Shown: positions 53,104-63,785, numbered from the stretch's first letter. The stretch: DNA of 64,000 nucleotides from Lactiplantibacillus brownii (GCF_031085375.1 NZ_JAVCWF010000001.1:558001-622000); one strand, 5' to 3'. Numbers and translations: made by a program. Notes: generated by a model not told the origin, from the letters alone.

Positions 53104-54594
53104 TTGGCAAAGAGCAAGATTCGTGTGCGTTACGCACCAAGTCCAACTGGCCATTTACACATTGGTAATGCCCGGACAGCGTTATTTAATTATTTATTTG
53201 CCCGGCATAATAAAGGGAAGTTCATCTTACGGATTGAAGACACCGATTTAAAGCGGAATGTTGCTGACGGTGAAAAGAGTCAGATGGACAACTTGGCCTG
53301 GTTAGGAATTGATTGGGATGAAGGTCCAGATAAGGGCGGCGATTTCGGTCCTTATCGGCAATCAGAACGTAAATCAATTTATGATCCATTGATTCAACAA
53401 TTAGTTGATGAGGGCAAAGCCTATGAATCATACATGACCGAAGATGAATTGACGGCTCAGCGTGATGCCCAAAAAGCTAACAAAGAAATGCCACATTACG
53501 TCTACGAATTTACTGGCATGAGTGAAGACGAAAAGCAGGCTAAAATTGCGGCGGCTAAAGCTGCTGGAATTACCCCAGTGATTCGTTTCCACGTCCCAGA
53601 GGGTCAAACCTATGCTTGGGATGATATGGTTAAAGGCAACGTTTCCTTCGAATCCAAGACAGTTGGTGGCGACTTTGTCATCAAAAAACGTGACGGTATG
53701 CCAACGTACAACTTTGCGGTTGTCGTTGATGATCATATGATGCAAATCAGCCACGTTTTCCGTGGTGATGATCATGTTGCCAATACACCTAAACAATTGA
53801 TGATTTATGAAGCTTTTGGTTGGACTCCACCAAAGTTTGGTCACATGAGCTTAATTATCAATACCGAAACGGGTAAGAAATTAAGTAAACGTGATGAAAC
53901 GGTGCTCCAATTCATCGAACAATATCGTGACTTGGGCTACTTACCAGAAGCGATGCTCAACTTCATCGTGTTGCTCGGCTGGTCACCAGTTGGCGAAAAT
54001 GAATTGTTTACAAAGCGTGAATTCATCAAGATGTATGATGAAAAACGTTTGAGCAAATCACCAGCGTCATTTGATGGCAAGAAGCTCGAATGGGTCAACA
54101 ACCAATACATCAAGAAGGCTGACGAAAATGAAGTCTTTGCGATGTCGATTCGGCAATTGATCAAGGCAGGTCGTTTACCTAAGCGTCCAACCCAGGCTCA
54201 AATCGAATGGACTCGGACTTTAGTGTCACTTTACAAGAATCAAATGAGTTACACGGGTCAAATTGTTGAATTAGCTGACTTATTCTTTAATGGTCCGGCT
54301 GAAATCAATGATGAAGCCAAGGCTGAATTAGCAGTTGAAACGGCGCCAACGGTCTTAAAAGAATTCCGTCAACGAATTGAAAATGTCGATGTTTTTGAAG
54401 CAACTGAAATTCAAAAGACGATCAAGTCAATTCAAAAAGATACTAAGATCAAAGGCCGTCAATTGTACATGCCAATTCGGATTGCCGTTTCCCACGAAAT
54501 GCACGGTCCAGAATTGCCAGAAACGATTGAATTGTTAGGTCGTGAAACCACGATGGCACATCTAGATGCGATGATCGCGGAATTAGCTAAATAA
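53104..54594 (+). CDS. gltX: Glutamyl-tRNA synthetase
   Basis: A 496-residue class I synthetase that charges tRNA-Glu, and probably tRNA-Gln as well since many Firmicutes use an amidotransferase. The HIGH motif is [19 protein letters not shown] and the KMSKS motif is [10 protein letters not shown] start it at TTG 53104, giving [14 protein letters not shown]..., the usual start of lactobacillar GltX; AAAGAGG lies upstream. The frame continues to GTG 53059 but that region is leader. Confidence 0.95.
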   Translation: MAKSKIRVRYAPSPTGHLHIGNARTALFNYLFARHNKGKFILRIEDTDLKRNVADGEKSQMDNLAWLGIDWDEGPDKGGDFGPYRQSERKSIYDPLIQQLVDEGKAYESYMTEDELTAQRDAQKANKEMPHYVYEFTGMSEDEKQAKIAAAKAAGITPVIRFHVPEGQTYAWDDMVKGNVSFESKTVGGDFVIKKRDGMPTYNFAVVVDDHMMQISHVFRGDDHVANTPKQLMIYEAFGWTPPKFGHMSLIINTETGKKLSKRDETVLQFIEQYRDLGYLPEAMLNFIVLLGWSPVGENELFTKREFIKMYDEKRLSKSPASFDGKKLEWVNNQYIKKADENEVFAMSIRQLIKAGRLPKRPTQAQIEWTRTLVSLYKNQMSYTGQIVELADLFFNGPAEINDEAKAELAVETAPTVLKEFRQRIENVDVFEATEIQKTIKSIQKDTKIKGRQLYMPIRIAVSHEMHGPELPETIELLGRETTMAHLDAMIAELAK

Positions 54595-54599
54595 CTGAT

Positions 54600-54768
54600 A
54601 ATAAGAGTAAGCTGGGGCAGAGTCTACAGGAAGCGACGGGGTGCTGAGACGTCGTGATGAAACCAGTTGAAGTGCAATTATCATGCTTGTCATTCGGGTG
54701 GCCGTTATCCCAGTAATGAGGCCGGTCAACGGTGAAGCAAGAGTGGAAGCACGCGGGAGCGTCTTTTG
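54600..54768 (+). promoter_or_regulatory. Probable T-box riboswitch (Cys specifier)
   Basis: The 5' part has the stem I elements AAGAGTAA, CAGAG, and a distal loop GGGTGCTGAGA closed by CGAC/GTCG. TGC at 54673-54675, in GAAGTGCAAT, would be the Cys specifier. The T-box-like core GAGTGGAAGCACGCGG (54741-54756) contains TGGA, which suits the U discriminator of tRNA-Cys. A hairpin ACGC/GCGT followed by CTTTT ends it. The next large gene is cysS, but 570 bp away. Confidence 0.6.
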
Positions 54769-55110
54769 TATTGGGGGAGGAATCCTTTGATATGAAAGTC
54801 GCTTTTTTGATAGAGCTGTGCGAAAATAGTAATCTTTAGTTCAAGGGTAGAGATTGGCTTATAGTGGCCATGTTTTAAATGATTGATTCATTAGCTGTCT
54901 CCGTTGATCAGCACGTTCGCTTTCAAGCAAAAATCACGTTTTAAAAATCGATCAGACGCTATCCTAGAGTAAGATCATTTAACTAAAGGTTTCGATGATA
55001 CGGCGAATATACCGGTCCATTCCGACGTTGAATAGTGCTTTTTAATCAAAGCATTGATAACTTTAGTGTCAAAAAAACGATTGATATTAAGTTTGCTGAT
55101 TAGCGTAGGA
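54769..55110. other. Gene-free gap between T-box and repeat
   Basis: A strong ribosome site (GGGGAGG) and ATG at 54792 open only a 15-codon frame, as if a gene behind the T-box had been lost. On the minus strand 54975-55085 encodes NINRFFDTKVINALIKKHYS... to a stop, possibly the end of a decayed gene. Nothing else recognised. Confidence 0.4.
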
Positions 55111-55253
55111 CGGGCTGGATGATGCTCAGTGGTGAAATTTCTCTTTGCTGGTGAATTTTCCAGCTTAGAGAAAGCCCGGCTTGTGAGACCGTCCCTTGGC
55201 TCACAAACGTGGCCACCACGTTCCAGCATCAGTCCAGACCAACCGGAGCGGCA
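55111..55253 (+). repeat. Dispersed structured repeat, copy 3
   Basis: Can fold as a closing stem (CTGGATGATGC with GCATCAGTCCAG) around three hairpins: TTTCTCTTTGCTGG/CCAGCTTAGAGAAA, CTTGTGAG/CTCACAA, and CGTGG/CCACG. Copies at 37447 and 42348 keep all of these. Confidence 0.87.
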
Positions 55254-55337
55254 AGCTAAGTTTGTATACTGTAATATAGTCGTCATGATGTACTAACAAT
55301 TTGGTCGTTAGATTGAAATTTGAGAGGAGCTGGAAAG

Positions 55338-56750
55338 ATGCTACAAGTCTTTAATACGTTAACGCGAACCAAAGAACCCTTTAAACCACTAACACCTGGT
55401 GAAGTGAAAATGTATGTCTGTGGTCCAACGGTGTATAACTATATTCATATAGGAAATGCCCGTTCTGCCATTGCTTTCGATACCATTCGTCGATATTTTG
55501 AATATCGTGGGTTTAAAGTGGATTATGTGTCTAACTTTACCGATGTGGATGATAAGATGATCAAACGCGCTAAAGAAGACCAGACGACGGTGCCAGCGAT
55601 TGCGGACCGCTTTATCAAAGCTTTTACGGCGGATACCGCAGCAGTTAATATTGAACCGGCGACCGCCCATCCTCGTGCTTCCGAGAATATTCCAGAAATC
55701 ATCGACTTTATCAAAGTTTTAATTGAGAAAGGCTATGCTTACGAATCTGATGGCGATGTCTATTACCATACGCGTAAGTTTAAGGCTTATGGTCAATTGT
55801 CAGACCAACGCATCGACGATCTGGAGGTTGGTGCCAGTCAACATACGGCGGATGAAGAAACGAATCGTAAGGAAGATCCGATTGACTTTGCTTTATGGAA
55901 AGCTGCGAAGCCAGCCGAAATCTCATGGCCGTCACCATGGGGCGCTGGTCGACCTGGCTGGCATATTGAATGTTCGGTAATGTCGACGAAGTATCTCGGG
56001 GACACTTTTGATATTCATGGTGGGGGTCAAGATCTAGAATTCCCACATCATGAAAATGAAATTGCCCAAAGCGAAGCCAAGACTGGCAAAAAGTTTGCGA
56101 ACTATTGGTTGCACAATGGTTTTGTGACGGTCGGCGATGATAATGAAAAAATGAGTAAGTCTTTAGGTAACTTTGTGACGGTTCATGATATTATTAAACA
56201 AATCGATCCGCAAATTTTGCGATTCTTTATGGCTACGACGCAATATCGGCGACCAATTCAATACAGTCAAAAGAATCTGGATGAAGCTGCTAATAATTTG
56301 AGCAAACTGCAAAACGCTTATCGTAACCTGACTTATCGGTTAAAAGATGCTGGAGCTGGTGAAGACGCTGAGGTGCAAGCACAGTTAGCAACATTGACGG
56401 CTCATTTTGTGACCGCGATGGACGATGATTTTAACGTGCAAAATGGGATTGCGGCAGTTTACGAATTGGCTAAATTGGCAAATGTCTATGCAGGTCAAAC
56501 GACCGTTCAAACCACGACTTTGCAAGCACTCCAGACTGCTTTAACTGAATTGACCAGTATTTTTGGTATCAAATTGGCTGTGAGTGAACCTACTTTGGCG
56601 GATGCCGATATTCAGGCGTTGATTGATGAACGTGAAGCGGCTCGCCAACATAAAGATTTTGCAAAAGCGGATCAGATTCGCGATGAGTTAAAGGCCCAGG
56701 GGATTATTTTAGAAGATACACCTCAAGGGGTCCGTTTCAGAAAGGATTAA
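55338..56750 (+). CDS. cysS: Cysteinyl-tRNA synthetase
   Basis: A 470-residue class I synthetase for tRNA-Cys. The HIGH region is [15 protein letters not shown], with the zinc Cys in it; further zinc ligands are in WHIECSVMS and FPHHENE; the KMSKS loop is [13 protein letters not shown] 55338 has GAGAGGAGC upstream. mrnC starts one base after its stop, so cysS, mrnC and rlmB form an operon. A T-box of Cys type lies 570 bp upstream. Confidence 0.96.
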   Translation: MLQVFNTLTRTKEPFKPLTPGEVKMYVCGPTVYNYIHIGNARSAIAFDTIRRYFEYRGFKVDYVSNFTDVDDKMIKRAKEDQTTVPAIADRFIKAFTADTAAVNIEPATAHPRASENIPEIIDFIKVLIEKGYAYESDGDVYYHTRKFKAYGQLSDQRIDDLEVGASQHTADEETNRKEDPIDFALWKAAKPAEISWPSPWGAGRPGWHIECSVMSTKYLGDTFDIHGGGQDLEFPHHENEIAQSEAKTGKKFANYWLHNGFVTVGDDNEKMSKSLGNFVTVHDIIKQIDPQILRFFMATTQYRRPIQYSQKNLDEAANNLSKLQNAYRNLTYRLKDAGAGEDAEVQAQLATLTAHFVTAMDDDFNVQNGIAAVYELAKLANVYAGQTTVQTTTLQALQTALTELTSIFGIKLAVSEPTLADADIQALIDEREAARQHKDFAKADQIRDELKAQGIILEDTPQGVRFRKD

Positions 56751-56751
56751 T

Positions 56752-57162
56752 ATGACAGTTGATTACCAACAATTAAATGGCATTGCACTCGCTTATTTAG
56801 GCGATGCGGTGTATGAACCATTTATTCGCCAACATATGATTGAACTTGGGTATACCAAGCCCACGAAGTTACACCATCATGCGACTCACTATGTTTCTGC
56901 TAAGGCGCAAGCTGCTTTGATTGCGCGGATGCAAGACACAGATATTTTAACGCCGACTGAGGTCGATGTTTTCAAGCATGGTCGCAATGCAAAGAGCCAT
57001 ACTTCAGCTAAACATACTGATGTGGTGACCTATCGGATTTCGACGGGCTTTGAGGCCGTTTTTGGCTATTTACAATTAACGAAACAGACCGCTCGAATTG
57101 CTGAGCTGGCTAAATGGTGTATGACAGAAGTAGATGAAGGGAGGGTTTCAAGTGTCAAATGA
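56752..57162 (+). CDS. mrnC: Mini-ribonuclease III
   Basis: A 136-residue RNase III domain without a dsRNA-binding domain; it matures 23S rRNA. The catalytic signature is [14 protein letters not shown], with [30 protein letters not shown] at the C-terminal half. It follows cysS immediately and overlaps rlmB. Confidence 0.95.
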   Translation: MTVDYQQLNGIALAYLGDAVYEPFIRQHMIELGYTKPTKLHHHATHYVSAKAQAALIARMQDTDILTPTEVDVFKHGRNAKSHTSAKHTDVVTYRISTGFEAVFGYLQLTKQTARIAELAKWCMTEVDEGRVSSVK

Positions 57163-57928
57163 TGAACAGCAACAAACTAACCAAGAACCAGCCGATTTTG
57201 TGATTGGTCGTCATCCGGCGATGGCTGCAATCAAGAGTGAACAACAAATTAATAAGGTGTTTATTCAAAGTGGCCTTCAAGCGGATGTCTTAAATGATAT
57301 TGCTAAAATTGCGAAGAAACGCAACTTAATCGTTCAGTACGTGCCCAAGCAGAAGTTGGACCGTTTAACTGACAATGCGAACCATCAAGGGGTTGCCGTG
57401 GGGGTCGCAGCGTTTGAATATGCCACGATTGAGGACTTATTTGCCGTCGCTAAAGCTAAAAATGAACCACCATTCTTCTTGATCCTTGATAATATCGAAG
57501 ATCCTCACAATTTGGGGTCCATTATGCGGACTGCGGATGCTGCTGGTGCGCATGGGATTATTATTCCTAAACGCCGCGCGGTTGGGTTAACGAGTACCGT
57601 AGCCAAAACGTCAACTGGTGCGATTGAGCATGTGAAGGTTGCGCGGGTCACAAACATGGTTCAAACGGTCAAACAGTTACAAGAACAAGGCCTCTGGATC
57701 TTTGGAACGGATATGAACGGGACAGACTACCGGCGTTGGGACGCTACTGGCGCGGTTGGCTTGATCATTGGTAACGAAGGCAAAGGGATTTCCCCACTGC
57801 TGAAAAAGAGTGTTGATGAGATGCTGACGATTCCGATGATTGGTCATGTTCAGAGTTTGAATGCGAGTGTCGCGGCCAGCTTATTGATCTATCAAGGATA
57901 TACGTCGCGTCATCCACTTGGAAATTAA
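57152..57928 (+). CDS. rlmB: 23S rRNA (guanosine-2'-O-)-methyltransferase RlmB
   Basis: A 258-residue SpoU/TrmH-type methyltransferase. The N-terminal substrate-binding part begins [15 protein letters not shown]. The knot domain has [32 protein letters not shown] and [22 protein letters not shown]. The GTG start at 57152 follows GGGAGGG and overlaps mrnC by 11 bp. Confidence 0.94.
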   Translation: MSNDEQQQTNQEPADFVIGRHPAMAAIKSEQQINKVFIQSGLQADVLNDIAKIAKKRNLIVQYVPKQKLDRLTDNANHQGVAVGVAAFEYATIEDLFAVAKAKNEPPFFLILDNIEDPHNLGSIMRTADAAGAHGIIIPKRRAVGLTSTVAKTSTGAIEHVKVARVTNMVQTVKQLQEQGLWIFGTDMNGTDYRRWDATGAVGLIIGNEGKGISPLLKKSVDEMLTIPMIGHVQSLNASVAASLLIYQGYTSRHPLGN

Positions 57929-57930
57929 TT

Positions 57931-58473
57931 ATGAAACAACAATTATTAATTGTGGATGCATATAATATGATTGGTAATTGGCCGGAACTCAATCATTTGA
58001 AACAAACCGATCGGCTGCCAGAAGCCCGTGATGAGCTGTTAAACGTTCTGACCGAATATAAAAAAATTAGTGGCTTAAACATCACCGTTGTTTTTGATGC
58101 GATGTATGTGCCGGGCAACTCTAAAAGTTATCGGCAAGCAGATTTAGAAATTGTTTGGACGAGTAAAGACCAAACTGCGGATAGTTATATTGAAAAGCTG
58201 GCGGCGGATAAACAGTCGCGTATCTTACAGGTGACGGTTGCAACGAGTGACCAAGCCGAGCAATGGGTGATTTTCTCAGAGGGGGCTTTGCGGATTCCAG
58301 CCTTGGAATTACGTAAGCGAGTCCGCGAAGATCTGAAGGAAGTCCGGCATACGGCGTTGCGCAGTCAGGATCTTGGTTCTGTGCGCAAATCGCCTTGGGA
58401 TGACCATCAATTATCAGCCCTGGAGCAGTATCGGCTGCAGCTTGAACGTGAGCATACGAAACGGCATCATTAG
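57931..58473 (+). CDS. yacP: NYN-domain ribonuclease (YacP/Rae1 family)
   Basis: A 180-residue NYN (PIN-like) nuclease: LLIVDAYNMIGNWPEL at the N terminus supplies the first catalytic Asp, VVFDAMYVPG the second, and SKDQTADSYIEKLA the third group. The relative in B. subtilis (Rae1) cleaves mRNA on ribosomes. It starts 2 bp after rlmB and ends the cysS operon. Confidence 0.93.
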   Translation: MKQQLLIVDAYNMIGNWPELNHLKQTDRLPEARDELLNVLTEYKKISGLNITVVFDAMYVPGNSKSYRQADLEIVWTSKDQTADSYIEKLAADKQSRILQVTVATSDQAEQWVIFSEGALRIPALELRKRVREDLKEVRHTALRSQDLGSVRKSPWDDHQLSALEQYRLQLEREHTKRHH

Positions 58474-58648
58474 AATGGTAATGTCATTAATAGTGCTAAT
58501 TCGACAATTAAATTAAACTTTAAAGATCAATTAATCATTCGATTAGTTTTGGCTGTCAAATCAGAATGCTTGTTCGCTTGTATCAGTCTCAGACCGTCTG
58601 TATATTAAGCTTTACAGATGCACGGGGTGGGTTTCTGAAAACAAGAAA

Positions 58649-59221
58649 ATGGGGCCTAAAACTTTGGATGAACAGCAATTGATCGGGTTAGCTAAATCGG
58701 GCGATACAGATGCCTTATTGCGACTGACTAAACAATATGTTCCCGTAGCGAATAAGCTACAGCGCCAATATTTCATCCGGAGTTACGATGACGATGATTG
58801 GGGTCAAGAAGCCTTAATTATGATGCACCGCGCAACACAGCAATATGATCACCGGCAAGCTTGCAGTTTTGGGGCTTTTTATCGGTTGTTATTAAATAAT
58901 CGCGTGATTGATCTAATCCGACGGGCACAAGCCCAGAAGCGGCGCCCAGATCAAGAAATCTTATCGTTAGATTATGAAGCCGCAATGATCTTAGAAGAGT
59001 TAGTGGGTCCTGAACAGCTGGCAATAGATATTCTCTGTATTCATGAGGTGATTAGGCGTTTTGTCACGGAATGCTCTAAGTTTGAGAATCAAGTTTTTGA
59101 AGCTTTACTGCATGGTTTAACCCCACAGGGGATTGCAGCTAAGCTGAAGTTAGAGTTAGCACCGGTTATTAATGCGATCGATCGTTGTCGGCGTAAATTG
59201 CGGGCACTATTGTTGGATTAA
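58649..59221 (+). CDS. sigH: Sigma-70 family factor of the SigH/ComX type
   Basis: A 190-residue alternative sigma factor. Region 2 is YIRSYDDDDWGQEALIMMHRATQQYDHRQACSFGAFYRLLLNNRVIDLIRR (about residues 45-95, in outline, with F in the first place), and region 4 ends the protein (VFEALLHGLTPQGIAAKLKLELAPVINAIDRCRRKLR). In lactobacilli this gene is found in the position of B. subtilis sigH, before rpmG-secE-nusG, and has been connected to competence genes. The preceding 175-bp gap shows no further gene. Confidence 0.88.
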   Translation: MGPKTLDEQQLIGLAKSGDTDALLRLTKQYVPVANKLQRQYFIRSYDDDDWGQEALIMMHRATQQYDHRQACSFGAFYRLLLNNRVIDLIRRAQAQKRRPDQEILSLDYEAAMILEELVGPEQLAIDILCIHEVIRRFVTECSKFENQVFEALLHGLTPQGIAAKLKLELAPVINAIDRCRRKLRALLLD

Positions 59222-59306
59222 GGGCTATCTTGTTTGATGAAGCTTAAATTGACAATCGATTCGGTCCATGATAATGTTATAGCTGATAATTATGGAGGTA
59301 GACTCG

Positions 59307-59456
59307 ATGGCACATAAAAAAATTGCGTTGGCTTGTACTGTGTGTGGTTCTCGAAACTATACAATTGACGCCAATCCTAATCGAACTCGCCGCTTAGAAG
59401 TTAAGAAATTTTGTAAATTTTGTGGTAAACACACACTTCATCGTGAAACGCGGTAG
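59307..59456 (+). CDS. rpmG: 50S ribosomal protein L33
   Basis: A 49-residue L33 with both zinc-binding pairs (CTVCG and CKFCG), so it is the zinc-containing form. It begins [27 protein letters not shown] lies upstream. It is too short for many gene finders. secE follows at once, as is standard. Confidence 0.95.
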   Translation: MAHKKIALACTVCGSRNYTIDANPNRTRRLEVKKFCKFCGKHTLHRETR

Positions 59457-59464
59457 GGGGATTA

Positions 59465-59653
59465 ATGATGCGATTATTTAGATTCTTTGGTTCAGTCGGA
59501 CATGAAATGAAAAAAGTGACTTGGCCAACTTGGCGTGAAAATCGGCGTGATTCTTGGACCGTTATTTCAACCTCTTTGTTCTTCGTAGCCTTTTTCGCCG
59601 TATTTGATTGGATTATCCAATTGTTATTAAAACTATTGATGGCTTGGCATTAA
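59465..59653 (+). CDS. secE: Preprotein translocase subunit SecE
   Basis: A 62-residue single-span protein: amphipathic region with HEMKKVTWPTWRENRRDSW and one transmembrane helix (VISTSLFFVAFFAVFDWIIQLLLKLL). Part of the SecYEG channel. Start ATG 59465 or 59468. Confidence 0.96.
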   Translation: MMRLFRFFGSVGHEMKKVTWPTWRENRRDSWTVISTSLFFVAFFAVFDWIIQLLLKLLMAWH

Positions 59654-59760
59654 TGGTCATTTAGCGAAAAATTTGTTATAATACAGTTATTGGAGAAAAA
59701 ACTTCGTTACGACGAGGTTTTTTTATTTTACCTAAAAGACATTCTTAAAGGAGTTTAATC

Positions 59761-60309
59761 ATGGTCGAATCTGTTGAAAAAAAGTGGTACGTTTTACACA
59801 CTTATGCTGGTTATGAAAACAAAGTTAGTTCAAACTTGGAATCTCGGGCCCAATCAATGGGTATGGAAGATAATATTTTTCGGGTCGTTGTGCCTGAAGA
59901 AGAATCCCATGAAGTCAAAAATGGGAAAGACAAAGTTGAAATGAAAAAAGTTTTCCCTGGCTACGTATTAGTTGAAATGGTGATGACCGACCAAGCTTGG
60001 TATATTGTTCGAAATACGCCTGGTGTGACTGGGTTCTTAGGCTCTCATGGACAAGGGAGTAAGCCAACGCCACTATTACCTGAAGAAGCGGAAAACATTC
60101 TGCATCAATTAGGAATGAGTGCGCGTCATACTGAATTAAACGTTGAAGTTGGCGAACAAGTCACGATTATCGACGGCGCTTTCTCTGGTCTTTCAGGTGA
60201 AATTACCGAAATTGATAATGAAAAAATGAAATTAAAGGTCAATATCAATATGTTTGGTCGTGAAACGAGTACCGAATTAGACTTTGACCAAGTTGATCAA
60301 ATTCAATAA
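59761..60309 (+). CDS. nusG: Transcription termination/antitermination factor NusG
   Basis: A 182-residue NusG. The NGN domain starts KKWYVLHTYAGYENKVSSNLE and includes VFPGYVLVEMVM and GVTGFLG; the KOW domain is VGEQVTIIDGAFSGLSGEITEID. AAGGAG lies before the ATG. A terminator-like ACTTCGTTACGACGAGGTTTTTTT hairpin in outline precedes it (about 59700-59726), separating it from secE. Confidence 0.96.
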   Translation: MVESVEKKWYVLHTYAGYENKVSSNLESRAQSMGMEDNIFRVVVPEEESHEVKNGKDKVEMKKVFPGYVLVEMVMTDQAWYIVRNTPGVTGFLGSHGQGSKPTPLLPEEAENILHQLGMSARHTELNVEVGEQVTIIDGAFSGLSGEITEIDNEKMKLKVNINMFGRETSTELDFDQVDQIQ

Positions 60310-60333
60310 TTTTAAGTAAGCTGGTGGGGAACT

Positions 60334-61221
60334 GTGGCACAACTGGTGTTGATCATTATCGGGGTCATCATTATTGGTATCTTAGGCCGAATTGGGTTTA
60401 AATTTAGTCAATATGGTCAACCCAAACATTTATCCCCGTCATCGCAGCCACAGACCGCGGATGATAGTGCAGTTACCTTGTTCATTCCGGGCTATGCGGG
60501 GAATCGATTTTCATTTGGTGGCATGCTACAACGGTTCGTCCGTAGCGGCGTAGCCAACAAGTCACTGGTCATCATGATTGATCGACATAATCAGCCACAT
60601 GTGACGGGGCATCTAGATGCGTATCGGCCAATGGTTCAGCTCGTTTTTGCCACGCCACGCGTTGCTGTCAGACAGCAAGCTGCGGGCGTTTTGGCGGTTG
60701 TGAAGTATCTATTGGCGCATGAGCATGTCCAAACAATCAATCTGGTGGCACATTCAATGGGTGGCGTGGTCTTGTTTCAATATTTGACCACTGCCGCACA
60801 ACTGGTCAATTTACCAGAGGTACGCAAAGTTGTGACGATTGGCGCACCATTCAATGATAGTGAAGTCGGCCAGAATACTTATCCCATCGAAAATCATCCG
60901 TTGACGACTAGTGGCCCCACCCAAACGACACCGGTTTACAATTATTTCTTGCGCACGCTCCAACGGTTACCGAATACAATTTCGTATTTGAATATTGCGG
61001 GCAATATTGGTGATGAGGTGCAAAGTGATGGTGTCGTCGCGTTGAACAGTGCGTTGTCATTAAAGTTTTTATTGCGGCCGGTTGTTGATCGATATCACGA
61101 ATTTGTGGTGCATGGAAAAAATGCGCGCCATTCGCGATTACATGAAAACTATGAAGTTGATCGTCAAATCGTACAATTTTTATATCCAGAACCGACAAAA
61201 ACGGTTGTGGATAAAAAATAG
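60334..61221 (+). CDS. Alpha/beta hydrolase (DUF915-type, lipase-like), membrane anchored
   Basis: A 295-residue protein starting at GTG 60334. One N-terminal membrane helix ([19 protein letters not shown]) anchors an alpha/beta hydrolase domain with nucleophile elbow AHSMGGV (about residue 142) and oxyanion region [12 protein letters not shown]. Catalytic His is probably in YHEFVVHG or HSRLHEN. DUF915-type enzymes are common in lactic acid bacteria; the substrate is unknown. It separates nusG from rplK, where the order in most Firmicutes is direct, so it is a lineage-specific insertion. Confidence 0.87.
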   Translation: MAQLVLIIIGVIIIGILGRIGFKFSQYGQPKHLSPSSQPQTADDSAVTLFIPGYAGNRFSFGGMLQRFVRSGVANKSLVIMIDRHNQPHVTGHLDAYRPMVQLVFATPRVAVRQQAAGVLAVVKYLLAHEHVQTINLVAHSMGGVVLFQYLTTAAQLVNLPEVRKVVTIGAPFNDSEVGQNTYPIENHPLTTSGPTQTTPVYNYFLRTLQRLPNTISYLNIAGNIGDEVQSDGVVALNSALSLKFLLRPVVDRYHEFVVHGKNARHSRLHENYEVDRQIVQFLYPEPTKTVVDKK

Positions 61222-61233
61222 ATGTGGTAGAAT
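61205..61233 (+). promoter_or_regulatory. Promoter of rplK-rplA
   Basis: TTGTGG (61205-61210), a 17-bp spacer, TAGAAT (61228-61233). A 90-base leader follows with CACGTGGGAGGAGC. Confidence 0.7.
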
Positions 61234-61322
61234 ATCGTTTGTGCGTCACGTATGCACGTTCACGTGGGAGGAGCAAAAACTCAGCTCCATTTACCACATC
61301 ACGGACTAAGGAGGAATGTCTC

Positions 61323-61748
61323 GTGGCTAAAAAAGTAGCTAACGTTGTTAAATTACAAATTCCTGCGGGCAAAGCAACACCTGCTCCGCCAGTTGGCCCA
61401 GCATTAGGTCAAGCAGGTATCAATATTATGGGTTTCACAAAGGATTTCAATGCTCGTACCGCTGATCAAGCTGGTATGATCATTCCTGTTGTGATCACGG
61501 TTTATGAGGATCGTTCATTCGACTTCATTACCAAGACCCCACCTGCTGCCGTTCTTTTAAAGAAAGCTGCTGGTGTTGAACATGGTTCCGGCGAACCTAA
61601 CACGAACAAAGTTGCTACGGTAACTTCAGCTCAAGTTAAGGAAATCGCTGAAACTAAAATGCAAGATCTAAACGCAGCTGATGTTGAAGCAGCTATGCGC
61701 ATGATCGAAGGTACTGCTCGGAGTATGGGATTCACCGTCGAAGGCTAA
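61323..61748 (+). CDS. rplK: 50S ribosomal protein L11
   Basis: A 141-residue L11 beginning [32 protein letters not shown], at GTG 61323 with AAGGAGGAA upstream. The longer frame to 61224 is leader. The C-terminal RNA-binding domain is intact. Operon with rplA. Confidence 0.97.
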   Translation: MAKKVANVVKLQIPAGKATPAPPVGPALGQAGINIMGFTKDFNARTADQAGMIIPVVITVYEDRSFDFITKTPPAAVLLKKAAGVEHGSGEPNTNKVATVTSAQVKEIAETKMQDLNAADVEAAMRMIEGTARSMGFTVEG

Positions 61749-61847
61749 TTCAGTACTGAGAGTATGTCGGACACTTCATCAAAATGGATGTGTCAAGTGG
61801 GAGGAAATCTCCGTTTGAACCACATTTGCAAGGAGGAAAACACTTAG

Positions 61848-62537
61848 ATGGCAAAGAAAAGTAAACAATACCAAGAAGCCGCTAAGCTAGTTGATCGTGA
61901 CAAAGCTTACGATGTAACTGAAGCGGTAGACTTGGTCAAAAAGATGGATTTCGCAAAGTTTGACGCAACTGTTGAAGTTGCTTTCAAATTAAACGTTGAT
62001 ACAAAGCAAGCTGACCAACAACTTCGTGGTGCAGTTGTCTTACCAAATGGTACCGGTAAAGAACAAACCGTTATCGTATTTGCTAAAGGCGATAAAGCTA
62101 AGGAAGCTGAAGAAGCTGGTGCTGACGTTGTCGGTGAAGCCGACTTAGTTGCCCGGATTCAAGATGGCTGGTTAGACTTTGACGTTGCAATCGCAACCCC
62201 AGATATGATGGCCCAAGTTGGTCGTTTAGGGCGGGTCCTTGGACCTAAGGGCTTAATGCCTAACCCTAAGACTGGGACGGTTACAATGGACGTTGCTAAA
62301 GCGGTTAACGATTCAAAAGCCGGGAAGGTTACTTACCGGACCGACCGTGATGGTAACGTGCATGTTCCTGTTGGCAAGGTATCATTTGATACTGACAAGC
62401 TTGTTGGTAACTTCAAGACCATTGAAGAAACCATCACTAAAGCTCGTCCAGCCTCAGTACGTGGGACTTTCGTCCAAAACTTGGTCGTTACCTCAACCTT
62501 TACACCAGCTGTACGGGTTGACTTAGCCTCATTTTAA
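61848..62537 (+). CDS. rplA: 50S ribosomal protein L1
   Basis: A 229-residue L1, starting [39 protein letters not shown] in outline. Conserved [18 protein letters not shown] is present. It binds 23S rRNA and, in many bacteria, its own mRNA; the 99-nt region upstream could hold that site (GTCCGGAC-like pairing was not clear). Confidence 0.97.
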   Translation: MAKKSKQYQEAAKLVDRDKAYDVTEAVDLVKKMDFAKFDATVEVAFKLNVDTKQADQQLRGAVVLPNGTGKEQTVIVFAKGDKAKEAEEAGADVVGEADLVARIQDGWLDFDVAIATPDMMAQVGRLGRVLGPKGLMPNPKTGTVTMDVAKAVNDSKAGKVTYRTDRDGNVHVPVGKVSFDTDKLVGNFKTIEETITKARPASVRGTFVQNLVVTSTFTPAVRVDLASF

Positions 62538-62554
62538 AGATTAGCTTTTGAAAA

Positions 62555-62712
62555 CAATTGACCCCGTAGGTGATCTGTGATAGATTACTAGAGGTTAAGT
62601 AATATCTCTACCTAAGACTCAGGCGGCCAATATGGCCTTAATCTACCTGCCGAGGACATTGTTTTTTCTCTATGTCTTGGTGGACATAGGGATTTTTTTA
62701 TAAATCCCTGAA
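62555..62712 (+). promoter_or_regulatory. Ribosomal protein L10 leader
   Basis: The 160-nt region before rplJ has the conserved pieces of the L10 leader: CCCCGTAGGTG, a GGCGGCCAATATGGCC block, CTACCTGCCGAGGACAT, and a hairpin CTATGTC/GACATAG running into TTTTTTT. L10 (with L12) binds this type of RNA and limits its own synthesis. Confidence 0.8.
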
Positions 62713-62736
62713 CAAAAATTCCGGGAGGTGAATCAT

Positions 62737-63240
62737 TTGAGTAAAGAAACTGTTGCTGTAAAAGCACAAAAAGTTGAAGAAGTCACTGAACAACTGAACA
62801 AATCTGTATCTGCCATTGTGGTTGATTACCGTGGTTTGACGGTTGAACAAGTCACCGACTTACGTAAGCAATTACGTGATGCTGGTGTTAAGATGGAAGT
62901 CATCAAAAACAAGATCATGGTCCGTGCCGCTGAAAAAGCTGGTTACGCTGACATGAATGATGTTTTTGCTGGCCCAACTGCTGTTGCCTTCTCTGAAGAA
63001 GACCCAGTGGCTCCAGCTAAGATTTTAGCTAACTTCGCAAAAACTGCCGATGCCCTACAATTAAAGGGTGGGATGGTTGAAGGTAAAGTTGCAACTCTTG
63101 AAGAAATCCAAGAATACGCTACGATGCCATCACGTGAAGAATTATTGGCTACGATTGCTAACTTGTTACAAGCACCTGTTCGTAACGTGGCATACGCTGT
63201 TAAGGCGATTGCTGAAAAGGGCGACGAAGACGCAGCCTAG
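62737..63240 (+). CDS. rplJ: 50S ribosomal protein L10
   Basis: A 167-residue L10, the base of the ribosomal stalk. Begins [20 protein letters not shown]; conserved [23 protein letters not shown] start it at TTG 62737, 5 bp after GGGAGGTGA; the GTG at 62728 lies in that site. It shares the L10 leader with rplL. Confidence 0.96.
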   Translation: MSKETVAVKAQKVEEVTEQLNKSVSAIVVDYRGLTVEQVTDLRKQLRDAGVKMEVIKNKIMVRAAEKAGYADMNDVFAGPTAVAFSEEDPVAPAKILANFAKTADALQLKGGMVEGKVATLEEIQEYATMPSREELLATIANLLQAPVRNVAYAVKAIAEKGDEDAA

Positions 63241-63292
63241 GCTGTTGGTGTTAAAAAACTAAAAATAGTTCACATAAATGGAGGAACACAAA

Positions 63293-63661
63293 ATGGCTTT
63301 TGATAAAGATAGTATTATTGCTTCATTAAAAGAAGCATCAATTTCAGATTTAAACGACTTAGTTAAGGCTATCGAAGACGAATTCGATGTCTCAGCTTCA
63401 GCACCAGTTGCTGTTGCTGGCGCTGCTGGTGGCGATGCTGCTGCAGCTAAGGATTCATACGATGTTGAATTAACTGAATCAGGCGACCAAAAGGTTAAGG
63501 CTATCAAGGCCGTTCGTGATATCACTGGTCTTGGCTTGAAAGACGCTAAGGGTCTTGTTGACAACGTACCTTCAGTTGTTAAGGAAGGCGTTTCAGAAGA
63601 CGAAGCTAACGACATCAAGGCTAAACTTGAAGAAGTTGGTGGCGTAGTTACCCTTAAGTAG
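63293..63661 (+). CDS. rplL: 50S ribosomal protein L7/L12
   Basis: A 122-residue stalk protein with an N-terminal dimerisation helix pair ([28 protein letters not shown] in outline), an Ala/Gly-rich hinge ([17 protein letters not shown]), and the globular C-terminal domain ([20 protein letters not shown]). ATG 63293 with ATGGAGG upstream is preferred. Confidence 0.97.
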   Translation: MAFDKDSIIASLKEASISDLNDLVKAIEDEFDVSASAPVAVAGAAGGDAAAAKDSYDVELTESGDQKVKAIKAVRDITGLGLKDAKGLVDNVPSVVKEGVSEDEANDIKAKLEEVGGVVTLK

Positions 63662-63683
63662 TCGAATACTTAAAATAACTACG

Positions 63684-63729
63684 ACAGTCCAATCCAACCG
63701 TTGTAAAACGGCTTGGTTGGGCTGTTTTT
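63684..63729 (+). terminator. Terminator of rplJL
   Basis: ACAGTCCAATCCAACCGTT pairs with AACGGCTTGGTTGGGCTGT (few mismatches) around a 4-nt loop, then TTTTT. Confidence 0.9.
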
Positions 63730-63742
63730 ATAAAGCAAAAAA

Positions 63743-63778
63743 ATTCCGCACTAGCCTTAGTTGGCCGGTACGGGATTT
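63743..63778 (-). terminator. Terminator of the small minus-strand gene
   Basis: ATTCCGCACTAGCC and GGCCGGTACGGGAT form a stem with two mismatches, with A and T runs on either side. Confidence 0.7.
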
Positions 63779-63785
63779 TTTGTTT

